Source: GCA-003244245 sp035997545
Lineage (GTDB): Bacteria > Actinomycetota > Actinomycetes > Mycobacteriales > Pseudonocardiaceae
Length of the DNA stretch: 30,232 bases
Direction: 5' to 3'
NCBI GenBank assembly: GCA_035997545.1
Contig: DASYIL010000320.1
Span: forward strand, 1-30,232
The notes under the pieces: model-generated
The model's input: only the letters and a program-made list of their open reading frames with translations
Databases searched by the model: none
Told to the model about the DNA's origin: nothing
Made by a program: the position numbers and the translations under genes
Shown: positions 23,015 to 30,054 of the stretch, in pieces
How positions within the stretch are numbered: position 1 is the first letter of the stretch
Layout of the letters: each line of letters begins with the position of its first letter

Positions 23015-24406
23015 TCAGCAGAACGGTCGTCCCGGCTCCCGGGTCCCCGCCCACAAATCACCCATGCGCTGCACGCGAGCCAGCACCTCCGGCGCGGTGA
23101 ACACCAGGTCAGAAGGCTGCCGGCAGTGGCGCACCTCGTCCCAGTCCAGCGGAGTGGACACCGTCGGCCGCTCCCGGGCCCGCAGCGAGTAGGGCGCCAC
23201 CGTCGTCTTGGCCGGGTTGTTCTGGCTCCAGTCGATGAACACCTTGCCGGTGCGGGCCGACTTGGCCATCCGGGACACCACGAGCTGCGGGGTCTGTCCG
23301 GCGAGCTGCTCGGCCACTGTTCGGGCGTAGGTTGAGGTCCGCTCCGGGTCGCGGACCCGTACCGGCGCGTAGACCTGCAGGCCCTTGCCGCCGCTGGTCT
23401 TCGGATATCCGGTCAGCCCGTCGCGCTCCAGCACGGTGCGGACCCGCTCGGCCACCCGGCAACACTCCACGACGGTGGCCGGCGGCCCCGGGTCGAGATC
23501 GAAGACCAGCAGGTCCGGTGGGTGCTGGGCACCCTGCGGACCCACCGTCCATTGCGGAACGTGCAGCTCGAGCACCGCGAGGTTGGCCAGCCACACGAGA
23601 GTGGCCAGGTCGTCCACGACGACGAAGTGGGTGGTCGCCGAGCCCTTGGTGCTGCCCGGGGTGGGTAGCTCGACGGTGCGCACCCAGTCCGGGGCGTGCC
23701 GGGGGACGTTCTTTTCGAAGAAGGATTGCCCGTCGACCCCGTCGGGGTAGCGGCGCAGCGTCACCGGCCGGTCGGCGAGGTAGCGCAGCAGCACCGGAGC
23801 GATCCGGGTGTAGTAGTCGATCACCTCGCCTTTGGTGAACCCGATCGCTGGGTAGAGCACCTTGTCGAGGTTGGACAATTTGAGCCGGCGGCCCTCGACA
23901 GTGACGGTCGGCGCGTGCACCGGCTCAGCTGGCGCTGGCGGCGTGGCGTCCGGTTCGGAGCGTCGGCGGACCATCCAGTCCCGGCCATCGCCGTGGGCGA
24001 AGAATACGAACCGCCCGCTGGTGCGTTCCCCGTGCAGCGACACCGCGATTTCGTCATCGGTCCACTTCTCGGTCTCGTAGCGGCCGCTGTCCCAGATCGT
24101 CATGGAACCGGCGCCGTACTCGCCCTTCGGGATCTCGCCGTGAAAGGTCAGGTACTCCAGCGGGTGGTCCTCGGTGTGCACTGCCAGCCGGACGTCGCCG
24201 GGCTGCGTTGGCAGGTTCTTGGGCACGGCGAAGGAGACCAGCACGCCGTCGCGCTCGAGGCGCACATCGTAGTGCAGCCGCCGCGCGTGGTGCTCCTGGA
24301 TGACGAAGCGGTCCCCACCGGTCCCGGCGGGTGGGTCCTCGGCGGGCACCGGCTCGGGGGTGCGCCGCGGATCCCGCCGCCGGCGGTACTCGCCAAGGTC
24401 GGCCAT
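23015..24406 (-). CDS. ligD: LigD-type 3'-phosphoesterase plus primase-polymerase (no ligase domain)
   Basis: This 463-residue protein, from ATG 24406, joins two LigD modules. The phosphoesterase domain (about 33-150) shows H40-A-R-R-L-H45-Y-D47-V-R49-L-E51, H81 and the GEIPKGEYGAGSMTIWDSG block. The polymerase domain (about 170-455) has the LSNLDKVLYP start, catalytic D303 and D305 in VFDLDPG, and D392 in KVFIDWSQN followed by KTTVAPYSLR. In SGGKGLQVYAP, Gln344 stands where mycobacterial LigD has His. The ATP-dependent ligase domain is absent, so nick sealing needs a separate ligase and, for end joining, a Ku gene elsewhere. The domain order differs from Mycobacterium LigD (Pol-PE-ligase). 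It is divergent from the NYN-LOTUS gene. The role would be end processing and fill-in during NHEJ-type repair. Confidence 0.93.
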   Translation of the reverse strand: MADLGEYRRRRDPRRTPEPVPAEDPPAGTGGDRFVIQEHHARRLHYDVRLERDGVLVSFAVPKNLPTQPGDVRLAVHTEDHPLEYLTFHGEIPKGEYGAGSMTIWDSGRYETEKWTDDEIAVSLHGERTSGRFVFFAHGDGRDWMVRRRSEPDATPPAPAEPVHAPTVTVEGRRLKLSNLDKVLYPAIGFTKGEVIDYYTRIAPVLLRYLADRPVTLRRYPDGVDGQSFFEKNVPRHAPDWVRTVELPTPGSTKGSATTHFVVVDDLATLVWLANLAVLELHVPQWTVGPQGAQHPPDLLVFDLDPGPPATVVECCRVAERVRTVLERDGLTGYPKTSGGKGLQVYAPVRVRDPERTSTYARTVAEQLAGQTPQLVVSRMAKSARTGKVFIDWSQNNPAKTTVAPYSLRARERPTVSTPLDWDEVRHCRQPSDLVFTAPEVLARVQRMGDLWAGTREPGRPFC

Positions 24407-24438
24407 GCGTGCATGGTTACCGCACCCGGTCCGTTCCC

Positions 24439-24477
24439 GCGAGGCGTGCGTGCCGCGACGGGGCACGCACGCCTCGC
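24439..24477. repeat. Perfect 16-bp inverted repeat between divergent genes
   Basis: GCGAGGCGTGCGTGCC (24439-24454) and its exact complement (24462-24477) surround a 7-base loop. The element sits 33 bp before the ligD start and about 118 bp before the NYN start. Neither gene ends here, so a terminator is not the obvious explanation. It could be an operator, a cruciform, or one copy of a dispersed repeat. Confidence 0.85.
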
Positions 24478-24594
24478 TCCGCGCCGGTGCCCCCTACAAC
24501 GAGCGGAAGCCGGACGGGTCGACGCGGGCGCACGCACCGCTGCGCGCCCTTCGGGCCGTACGCTGCGGGCTGGACCAGCCCTGGGAGCCGCGCA

Positions 24595-25698
24595 GTGGCC
24601 AACGACGACGAACGCATCGCCCTGTTCATCGACTATGAGAACCTCGCGATCGGAGCGCGCGACGGGTTGGGGGTCTCGCCCTTCGACTTCGGCCCGGTGG
24701 CCGACGCGCTAGCCGAGCGGGGGCGTGTGGTGGTGCGCCGAGCCTACGCCGATTGGTCGTACTTCGACGCCGACCGCCGGCTGCTCGCCCGGGCGCACGT
24801 CGAGCTCATCGAGATTCCCCAGCGCATCGGTGGGTTGCGGAAGAATGCAGCTGACATCAAGATGGCCGTCGATGCGATCGAGCTCGCGTACGAGCGCGGG
24901 TTCATCACGACGTTCGCCATTGGCACGGGAGATTCCGACTTCACCCCGCTTGTGCACAAGCTGCGCGAGCTCGACAAGCGGGTTATCGGCATCGGCGTGC
25001 AGTCGTCGACGTCGGCCCTGTTGCCGCCCGCCTGCGACGAGTTCCTGTTCTACGACCGCCTGCCCGGCGTCGACCTGTCGCACGGCTCACGGCGAGGGAG
25101 GGGGCGCGTCCGCCAGTCCGGTGCCACGCCACCCGCGGTGGGGGTGTCGACGCCGTCGGGCTCGGTCGAGATCCCACCGTTCCCGGTCGAGGAGGTGGTC
25201 GCGGCGGACGAGGAGCGCGACGTCGGCGCACTTGTGGCGCGCACCCTCGCCGGCTTGCAGCGCCACGCCGACGGGCCCGTGCGCGCGTCGATGCTCAAGC
25301 GGGCGGTCCTGCGCAAGGACCCCACCTTCGACGAGGCCGACCAGGGGTTCCGGGGGTTCGGCGAGCTGCTCCGCCACCTCGACAGCCAGCGTGTCGTGGA
25401 GCTGCGCCGGGGATCGGCGCATGGTGACCCCGAGGTGACGTTCCCCGAGGACGACTCGGCCGACGACGACGCCTTCCAGCTGCTCGTAGACGTCGTCCAT
25501 GAGCTGCAGGCGTCGGGCGCGCCGCCCCAGCTGAGCGGGCTCAAGAATCAGCTGCGCAAACGTCTAGCCGACTTCAGCGAGAAGCGCTACGGCTTCAATA
25601 GCTTCCTGTCCTTCACCAAGGCGGCTCGCGCGCGTGACCTGATCGCCATGGAGTGGGACGACGACGCCGGCGACTATCTGCTGCGCGTACCCGACTAA
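24595..25698 (+). CDS. NYN-domain ribonuclease with two OST-HTH/LOTUS domains
   Basis: This 367-residue protein starts at GTG 24595, with GGGAG 7 bases upstream. Residues 8-160 form a NYN (PIN-like) nuclease domain with the acidic residues D13 (LFIDYENLA), D87 (NAADIKMAVDA) and D113/D115 (GTGDSDF). A linker of about 45 residues follows, then two OST-HTH/LOTUS modules, about 205-285 (VRASMLKRAVLRKDPTFDE, then FGELLRHL) and about 292-366 (PPQLSGLKNQLRKRL, then FLSFTKAA). LOTUS domains bind RNA or RNA-protein complexes, so this is probably an RNA-directed nuclease acting in the cytoplasm. It is unrelated to the glycan locus. The 5' region is shared with ligD. The family is widespread in bacteria, with poorly known targets. 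Confidence 0.92.
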   Translation: MANDDERIALFIDYENLAIGARDGLGVSPFDFGPVADALAERGRVVVRRAYADWSYFDADRRLLARAHVELIEIPQRIGGLRKNAADIKMAVDAIELAYERGFITTFAIGTGDSDFTPLVHKLRELDKRVIGIGVQSSTSALLPPACDEFLFYDRLPGVDLSHGSRRGRGRVRQSGATPPAVGVSTPSGSVEIPPFPVEEVVAADEERDVGALVARTLAGLQRHADGPVRASMLKRAVLRKDPTFDEADQGFRGFGELLRHLDSQRVVELRRGSAHGDPEVTFPEDDSADDDAFQLLVDVVHELQASGAPPQLSGLKNQLRKRLADFSEKRYGFNSFLSFTKAARARDLIAMEWDDDAGDYLLRVPD

Positions 25699-26147
25699 CG
25701 CCGCCACGGCGGGGCGCTCGCCGGCCGTAATGGCTGTTTGAGCGCGGACTGCCGTCGGGCAAGCGCACTCCGCGACGTGACCCTGCCTGATAGTTCCGAC
25801 CCGCCCAGGCGATACGGTGGATCAGTGCCGGAGTGGGTTGTGTAGTGGCCTGCGGTTGTGGTCCAGAATCGTCGGGGCCGGAACTCGACGAGGTTCCCGC
25901 GGATGGTGATGTCCCGCCTGGTCATCCCTGGTTTTTCCCTTCGCTTCGCCCGCTTCATCGGTTCGCACTGTCACGGTCTCGCACGCGGTCAAGGATTTTG
26001 CGCTATCCCTCACCACCCCTGCACACCCTGCCGGACAGGCCGCGGCAGCGGTTAGCTGATCACGCCAGCGAGAGATCCGTTGGCAGCGGGCCCCGTTGGC
26101 CCACCCCGGTGGCCACCGGCAACCGGAGGCACGAGCGCAGGAAGACG
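25699..26147. other. Gene-free stretch, probably degraded
   Basis: I see no gene with a ribosome site or recognisable family in these 449 bp. Both strands have open frames, but their translations are low-complexity and basic. A 6-bp inverted repeat (CGCGGA/TCCGCG, about 25743-25775) is the only structure noticed. The stretch leads into the small CRSC gene and the transposase fragment. Confidence 0.4.
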
Positions 26148-26432
26148 ATGATGATGCCAGCAACAGCAGAACATGCCATGAGTGTGCATCAGACCAGCCA
26201 TGACCAACTGCGAGGGATGCTGCGTGGCGCTGTGCGGGCTGCGGTGGAGTCCGAGTCCGATGGCGCGCTCGGCTCGGTGGGCTGCCGAGCAAGCGTGGCG
26301 TTGGATGCGCTGTTGGCTGCCCATCCGGTGGATCGGGTTGGCCGATGCAGGTCGTGTCGGCGTCCGGGGGCGTTGCTCGGCTTGTCGGTGATCAGCACGC
26401 GCGATGACGAGGCGGCGTCCACCCGTCCATAG
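26148..26432 (+). CDS. Small CRSC-motif protein, C-terminus perhaps altered
   Basis: This 94-residue frame opens with three ATG codons in a row (26148-26156), with AGGAAG about 4 bases upstream. The middle (LRGAVRAAVESESDGALGSVGCRASVALDALLA) is followed by AAHPVDRVGRCRSCRRPGALLG. I recognise the HPVDR-x-GRCRSCRRPG ending as a pattern of small Pseudonocardiales proteins of unknown function; C-x-x-C may bind zinc. In those I recall, the protein continues with a short Arg/Cys-rich tail, whereas here an unrelated polar sequence (SVISTRDDEAASTRP) follows and the gene ends beside insertion-sequence DNA. The tail may therefore have been replaced by the insertion. No function can be assigned. Confidence 0.55.
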   Translation: MMMPATAEHAMSVHQTSHDQLRGMLRGAVRAAVESESDGALGSVGCRASVALDALLAAHPVDRVGRCRSCRRPGALLGLSVISTRDDEAASTRP

Positions 26433-26860
26433 TGATCCATCTGAAGCTGACCCCAGCACAGCGACCAACTTGACAGCGCCCTCCTGATGGCCTCCTGATG
26501 GACCTCGGTGACCAGGTCAGCGCCTTCCGATTTCTGATCCGCGACCGGGACTCGAAATTCACCGATGCCTTCGATGCCGTCTTCAACTCCGAAGGCATCG
26601 ACATCGTCAAGATTCCTCCCCGCACGCCCCGGGCGAACTGCTACGCGGAACGGTTCGTCGGCAGCGCCCGCGCCCAATGCACCGACCGGATGCTGATTCA
26701 CCATACGCGACACGCCCACACTGTTCTTGATCAGTACATCCGCCATTCCAATAACCACCGGCCACACCAGAGCCTGGGCCAGCATCCACCGACCCACGAT
26801 CCCGCCACCGTGACCCGCCTCGACGCCCCGATCCACGTCACCGAGCCCTCGGCCGACTGA
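26433..26860 (+). pseudogene. Truncated DDE integrase/transposase (C-terminal part)
   Basis: From ATG 26498 a 120-residue frame encodes only the second half of an rve-type (retroviral integrase core) transposase. It shows the FRFLIRDRDSKFTDAFDAVF strand with the second catalytic Asp, the IKIPPRTPRANCYAERFVG region with the catalytic Glu (here IVKIPPRTPRANCYAERFVG), and the terminal NNHRPHQSLGQHPP block. The N-terminal HTH and first catalytic Asp are missing. Immediately upstream, CTCCTGATGG is directly repeated (26481-26490 and 26492-26501), marking a likely break point, and 26433-26470 resembles the non-coding end of an insertion sequence. No matching inverted repeat was found at the right side. 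The element is dead as it stands. Confidence 0.8.
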
Positions 26861-26885
26861 TCAACGAGTACCGGCGTGCAGCCTA

Positions 26886-26908
26886 ACCAGGTCAGAGAAA
26901 CACCTGGT
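26886..26908. repeat. Short hairpin between transposase fragment and lsr2
   Basis: ACCAGGT (26886-26892) and ACCTGGT (26902-26908) form a perfect 7-bp inverted repeat with a 9-base loop. It may end transcription from the transposase fragment or act as a regulatory site upstream of the lsr2 promoter. Confidence 0.4.
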
Positions 26909-26944
26909 CAAGGCCTCGCATCAAGTTCTGGCACGGTACAGGAA

Positions 26945-26974
26945 TTAACACCCGGTGTGCGCGTGTGATAGAAC
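26945..26974 (+). promoter_or_regulatory. Probable lsr2 promoter
   Basis: TTAACA (26945-26950) and TAGAAC (26969-26974) are separated by 18 bp and match the -35 TTGACA (5 of 6) and -10 TATAAT (4 of 6) of housekeeping sigma factors. The lsr2 start codon lies 78 bp further on, leaving a leader of about 70 bases. Confidence 0.5.
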
Positions 26975-27051
26975 AGGGGTACCGCAGCGTAAGGGCGCCC
27001 CAGTCGCGCGGCAACCCCAGACATAGTGTTTCCGAGGAGAGAACCCCCAAC

Positions 27052-27408
27052 ATGGCGCAGCAGGTAATCACCGAGTTCATCGACGACATCGACGGATCAC
27101 CCGCCGAGCGGACATTCACGTTCGCTGTCGATCGCACCAACTACGAGATCGACCTATCCGCTGAGAACATCGCAGAGTTCAAGTCTGCCATCGGCGGATT
27201 CATCGAAAGCGCCCGGAAGGTCAAGGGCAGCAGAAGCAGCAACGGTCGCCGCACCCGTAGCGCCGGGCCTAATGGCGGTCGGCAGTCCGGCGAGAAAACC
27301 CGAGCTGTGCGGGAGTGGGCCCGCCAGCACGGCCACAACATCAGCAATCGGGGCAGGATCCCGGCGTCGATCCAGCAGGCGTTCGATCAAGCGCACTCAG
27401 CCGCTTAG
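27052..27408 (+). CDS. lsr2: Lsr2 nucleoid-associated protein
   Basis: This 118-residue protein starts at ATG 27052, with GAGGAGAG about 10 bases upstream. The N-terminal oligomerisation domain (MAQQVITEFIDDIDGSPAE through the AEFKSAIGGFIESARK helix, 1-60) and the C-terminal DNA-binding domain (about 80-118; VREWARQHGHNISNRGRIPA) are complete. The RGR residues form the AT-hook-like motif that inserts into the minor groove. Lsr2 is the actinobacterial H-NS analogue: it bridges DNA and silences AT-rich, horizontally acquired genes. The linker is rich in Arg/Ser/Gly. The gene has its own promoter and hairpin terminator. Actinomycetes often carry several paralogues, so this may be an accessory copy, given the insertion-sequence remnant just upstream. 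Confidence 0.95.
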   Translation: MAQQVITEFIDDIDGSPAERTFTFAVDRTNYEIDLSAENIAEFKSAIGGFIESARKVKGSRSSNGRRTRSAGPNGGRQSGEKTRAVREWARQHGHNISNRGRIPASIQQAFDQAHSAA

Positions 27409-27424
27409 TCGATAACCGACAATC

Positions 27425-27469
27425 GAGGTGAGTTGCGGCGGCGCCGAACAGTCCGCCGTAACTCACCTC
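27425..27469 (+). terminator. lsr2 hairpin terminator
   Basis: GAGGTGAGTTGCGGCGG (27425-27441) pairs with CCGCCGTAACTCACCTC (27453-27469) through 17 bp with a single G-U pair and an 11-base loop. It begins 17 bases after the lsr2 stop codon. There is no U-tract, as is usual in high-GC actinomycetes. It could serve both strands. Confidence 0.75.
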
Positions 27470-27920
27470 CACACCGTCCAGGCACTCGAACTCGCTTGGC
27501 ACCACCGCGCGACCCTCTTGCATCGCCATTGAATAAACGTTGAGCTTTGACTGACGTTTTGTGTCCTGGCGCCACTCGCGGCGTCCAGTCGGGAGATCGA
27601 AAATATTCGCTCATGCCGATGAGCGCGCCGTCGATTCGATAATGACTGGGCGGCGGTTTGCATGGTGATCCATGCTGGATACGGAGTAGAGCGCATTCAG
27701 TCGGGGCAGACCTACTTCCCCAGCCGGCGATGGCCGTAGTTCTAGCGACCAAGGATCGCTAGTCATGTGGGTGTCCCAGATGCCACCCTCTCAGGGGACC
27801 TTCATCGGCGGGGCTTATGGAACACCCGTGCCCCAGCACGGGGATGCCTGCAGCTTTCCCGGATGAGGTTTGGGCTTAGGAGGTAACAAGTCGTGGTGGT
27901 CGACCGTTTGAGTAGGCGGG
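27470..27920. other. Structured intergenic stretch with strong ribosome site
   Basis: These 451 bp have no recognisable gene. They hold two perfect hairpins: CTAGCGA/TCGCTAG (27742-27748 and 27756-27762, 7-base loop) and CCCGTGC/GCACGGG (27825-27831 and 27836-27842, 4-base loop). A full Shine-Dalgarno AGGAGG at 27878-27883 precedes tandem GTG codons at 27893 and 27896. Two 33-codon frames fit here: 27765-27866, ending in CSFPG, and 27893-27994, an Arg-rich peptide that runs into the antisense 3' end of the FMN-binding gene. The arrangement resembles the leader of a gene whose body has been lost, or a small-peptide/RNA locus. Confidence 0.35.
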
Positions 27921-28547
27921 TCAGGGCCGCTTTCGGGCGGCGCAGACTGCGGCGGCCGAGGCGCTGTCACCTCGCGCCTGCAGCCCGGAGATGACGCCGT
28001 CGACGTCTGCGGCTGGACGGTTCTGGCTCAGTTTCGCCTTGGCCTCCACCCGACTGATCATGACCTCGACACCCACGATCGCGCGCAGTTGCCCGGCGAC
28101 GAACCCCGGTGGCGTGTCCTCCACCGTCCACGGCTGCGGTTCTGCGGCCTCGTGCTTGTCGGTCAGTCGGCGGACCAGAGCGTCGACCCAGGCCGGATCG
28201 TCGTGCACCACCAGCCGTCCGTAGACATGCGCCGTCACGTAGTTCCAGGTCGGGACTACTCGCCCAGGCTCTCTCTTCGAGGTGTACCAGGACGGCGACA
28301 CGTAGGTGTCCGGGCCGCGGACGATCACCATCACCTCTCCCAGCACCTCGCAACGCCACTGATCGTTGTTCCGCGCGAGATACCCGAGCAGGGCGCCGTG
28401 CTCGCCAACACCCGGCTCGTACACGAATGGCAGCAGGGTGGCAACAAGGCCTTGCGGAGTGCCCGCGACCAGGTCGGCCGCCCCGTGACCCGTAAGCAGC
28501 TCACGCAGCTCAGCGTCGTCGACCGCAAAGTGCGCTGGCACGTACAT
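27921..28547 (-). CDS. PaiB-family FMN-binding protein
   Basis: This 208-residue protein starts at ATG 28547 (MYVPAHFAVDD, the usual PaiB start). Characteristic segments are LLGYLARNNDQW (residues 53-64), YVSPSWYTSKREPGRVVPTWNY near 82-103, and VHVYG-like AHVYGRL. This is the split-barrel FMN-binding fold (FMN_bind_2). In Bacillus, PaiB is linked to control of sporulation and degradative enzymes, but most members are probably flavin-binding enzymes or regulators with no known target. It is complete and of normal length. It is convergent with lsr2 and lies downstream of the GNAT gene on the same strand, 261 bp away. Confidence 0.9.
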   Translation of the reverse strand: MYVPAHFAVDDAELRELLTGHGAADLVAGTPQGLVATLLPFVYEPGVGEHGALLGYLARNNDQWRCEVLGEVMVIVRGPDTYVSPSWYTSKREPGRVVPTWNYVTAHVYGRLVVHDDPAWVDALVRRLTDKHEAAEPQPWTVEDTPPGFVAGQLRAIVGVEVMISRVEAKAKLSQNRPAADVDGVISGLQARGDSASAAAVCAARKRP

Positions 28548-28713
28548 CAGGTCACCCAGCCGTTCATCACTCTGTCAGTCTGGCCGTCGAAGAACGGGCG
28601 AGCTGCAAAACGTCACGGACGAGATCGACAAGGCGAACGAGGACTCGTGCCGCACAAGGGCCACCGCCGGCTTGCGTCATGAGGCACAGGTCAGTCTCTG
28701 CATGCATCACCAC

Positions 28714-28743
28714 ACCTCCATACTCGCTACCTCCATACTCGCT
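28714..28743. repeat. 15-bp tandem duplication
   Basis: ACCTCCATACTCGCT occurs twice back to back (28714-28728 and 28729-28743) in the 261-bp gap between the PaiB-like and GNAT genes. It looks like a simple local duplication; no regulatory meaning is evident. Confidence 0.8.
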
Positions 28744-28808
28744 GCTGCAGAGTCACAGCTGCTGAGCCCGGGCCCAACCCATCGCCTCCATTCCAGAGGC
28801 GGATCCTC

Positions 28809-29702
28809 CTACGGGGCACCGCGCGCGCCACGCTGTCCCGCGTTCCGCCGGGTTGGGAGCTTCACTAGGATGGCACGGGTATAGAGCAGATCGAAGCCCC
28901 GGCGCTGCGCGTTCTGCTGGGACTTGGAGCCCGGCTGCGTGGTGATCACGGCGATGTCGCAGCCGGCAGCGGCGGCATCGGCGAGCCGGGCCGAGAGCAG
29001 CGCAGTCTGCACACCCCGGCGGCGGTGCGCGGGCGCGGTCGCCGCGCCGGTGAGTTGGGCGACGCCCTCCGCCACCCGGAAGCTGGCGCCGCCAGCGAGG
29101 ACCCCGTCGCGCAGCGCGACGTAGCGCATGACGCCGGCCGCCGCCGTGAGATCGCGCATGGCCCTCGCGACGACCTCGCGCGGAAACTCCTCGTGCGAGG
29201 GCGCCCCTTGGGTGTCGGGGTGGGCGAAGCCATCCGCCACGACGTCCAGCCAAGGCTCGAACTCGTCGTCGCCGCTCGGCCGGACCTCGACCCCGGGTGG
29301 CGTGACTCGCTCGTGCTCGCCCTTGAGGGCAAGGCCAAGCACGTTCTCGAACGATGTCAGCCGATAGCCCCGATCGGTCAGCAGGGCGCCGATCGTGGGG
29401 TCGACCAGATGAGCGAGCTCGACCTGCACGGGTGCACCGCGAGCGGTGAAGGCCCGCTCGATCTCGTCGAGCGCGGCTGCGGTCGGCACGCCGCCGAAGC
29501 CAAGCCCCGCGACCTTGTTCAGCGGCGAGCCCTCTTCAGCGAAGCTCGCCACGCCGCCGGCAACGGGGATCACGAAGCCCGCGCTGTCCACTGCGCGATG
29601 GTGCGCGGCCTCGCTGCCCTTGGCGACGAGCTGCGCCTCGACCCGCTCGATGCGCTCGGCCAGGGCGGTGTCGCAGAACAGGGGCAATCGGCCAGCATTC
29701 AT
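28809..29702 (-). CDS. GNAT-family N-acetyltransferase
   Basis: This 297-residue protein starts at ATG 29702. The C-terminal half carries the GNAT fold: the acetyl-CoA pyrophosphate loop is HRRRGVQTALLSARL (about 230-245), preceded by QLTGAATAPA and followed by DIAVITTQPGSKSQQNAQRRGF, the usual beta-5/alpha-4 region. The N-terminal half (1-140) resembles a diverged, second GNAT-like lobe (SPLNKVAGLGFGG, then LLTDRGYRLTSFENVL), which suggests a tandem-GNAT protein of the type common in actinomycetes. The likely acceptor is a small-molecule amine or a protein; nothing here specifies it. The C-terminal tail is Arg/Gly-rich. Confidence 0.88.
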   Translation of the reverse strand: MNAGRLPLFCDTALAERIERVEAQLVAKGSEAAHHRAVDSAGFVIPVAGGVASFAEEGSPLNKVAGLGFGGVPTAAALDEIERAFTARGAPVQVELAHLVDPTIGALLTDRGYRLTSFENVLGLALKGEHERVTPPGVEVRPSGDDEFEPWLDVVADGFAHPDTQGAPSHEEFPREVVARAMRDLTAAAGVMRYVALRDGVLAGGASFRVAEGVAQLTGAATAPAHRRRGVQTALLSARLADAAAAGCDIAVITTQPGSKSQQNAQRRGFDLLYTRAILVKLPTRRNAGQRGARGAP

Positions 29703-30054
29703 GATTCTCCGCGTTCACATTCAGCTGTCTTCGGGAGGGGGCCCAGGTTCCAGGACAGGAAGCTCGACATTCCCGACGGCTCGCCGCCACCACTCGATCG
29801 GGTGTGGACTGCGCCCGCGAATTGGCGCAACACACGATGGGTGTCGAGCTAGCGACGCCAGCCTTCAAGGCGAGTTCGCTCACTGCTCCGCACTCCTTGC
29901 GCGCACTGGTAGGGATGATCGCTGTTAGGACGCGGTGAGAGCCGCAGCACAGGACTCGGCTCGCTACGGCACAGGCCGCGTAGTGCGATCAAGGTTGACC
30001 AGCGGGCTCGAACGATCATCTGAGACAGCCGGGTCGGCCCGGGGCGGCTAGGCG
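29703..30054. other. Gene-free stretch between GNAT and aldo/keto reductase genes
   Basis: No gene is supported in these 352 bp. A minus-strand frame starting at 29883 has no ribosome site and continues as the shadow of the GNAT gene. The GNAT promoter should lie here, but no clear elements were found. Confidence 0.4.

Noticed and set aside
24331..24594. N-terminal extension of the NYN-LOTUS protein
   Set aside because: The extension crosses the perfect palindrome, is Arg/Pro-rich, and GTG 24595 has a good ribosome site right before the NYN domain.
27878..27900. AGGAGGTAACAAGTCG resembles the 3' end of 16S rRNA
   Set aside because: The similarity covers only a few bases and the surrounding helices and anti-Shine-Dalgarno context of 16S rRNA are absent; it reads as a ribosome-binding site instead.
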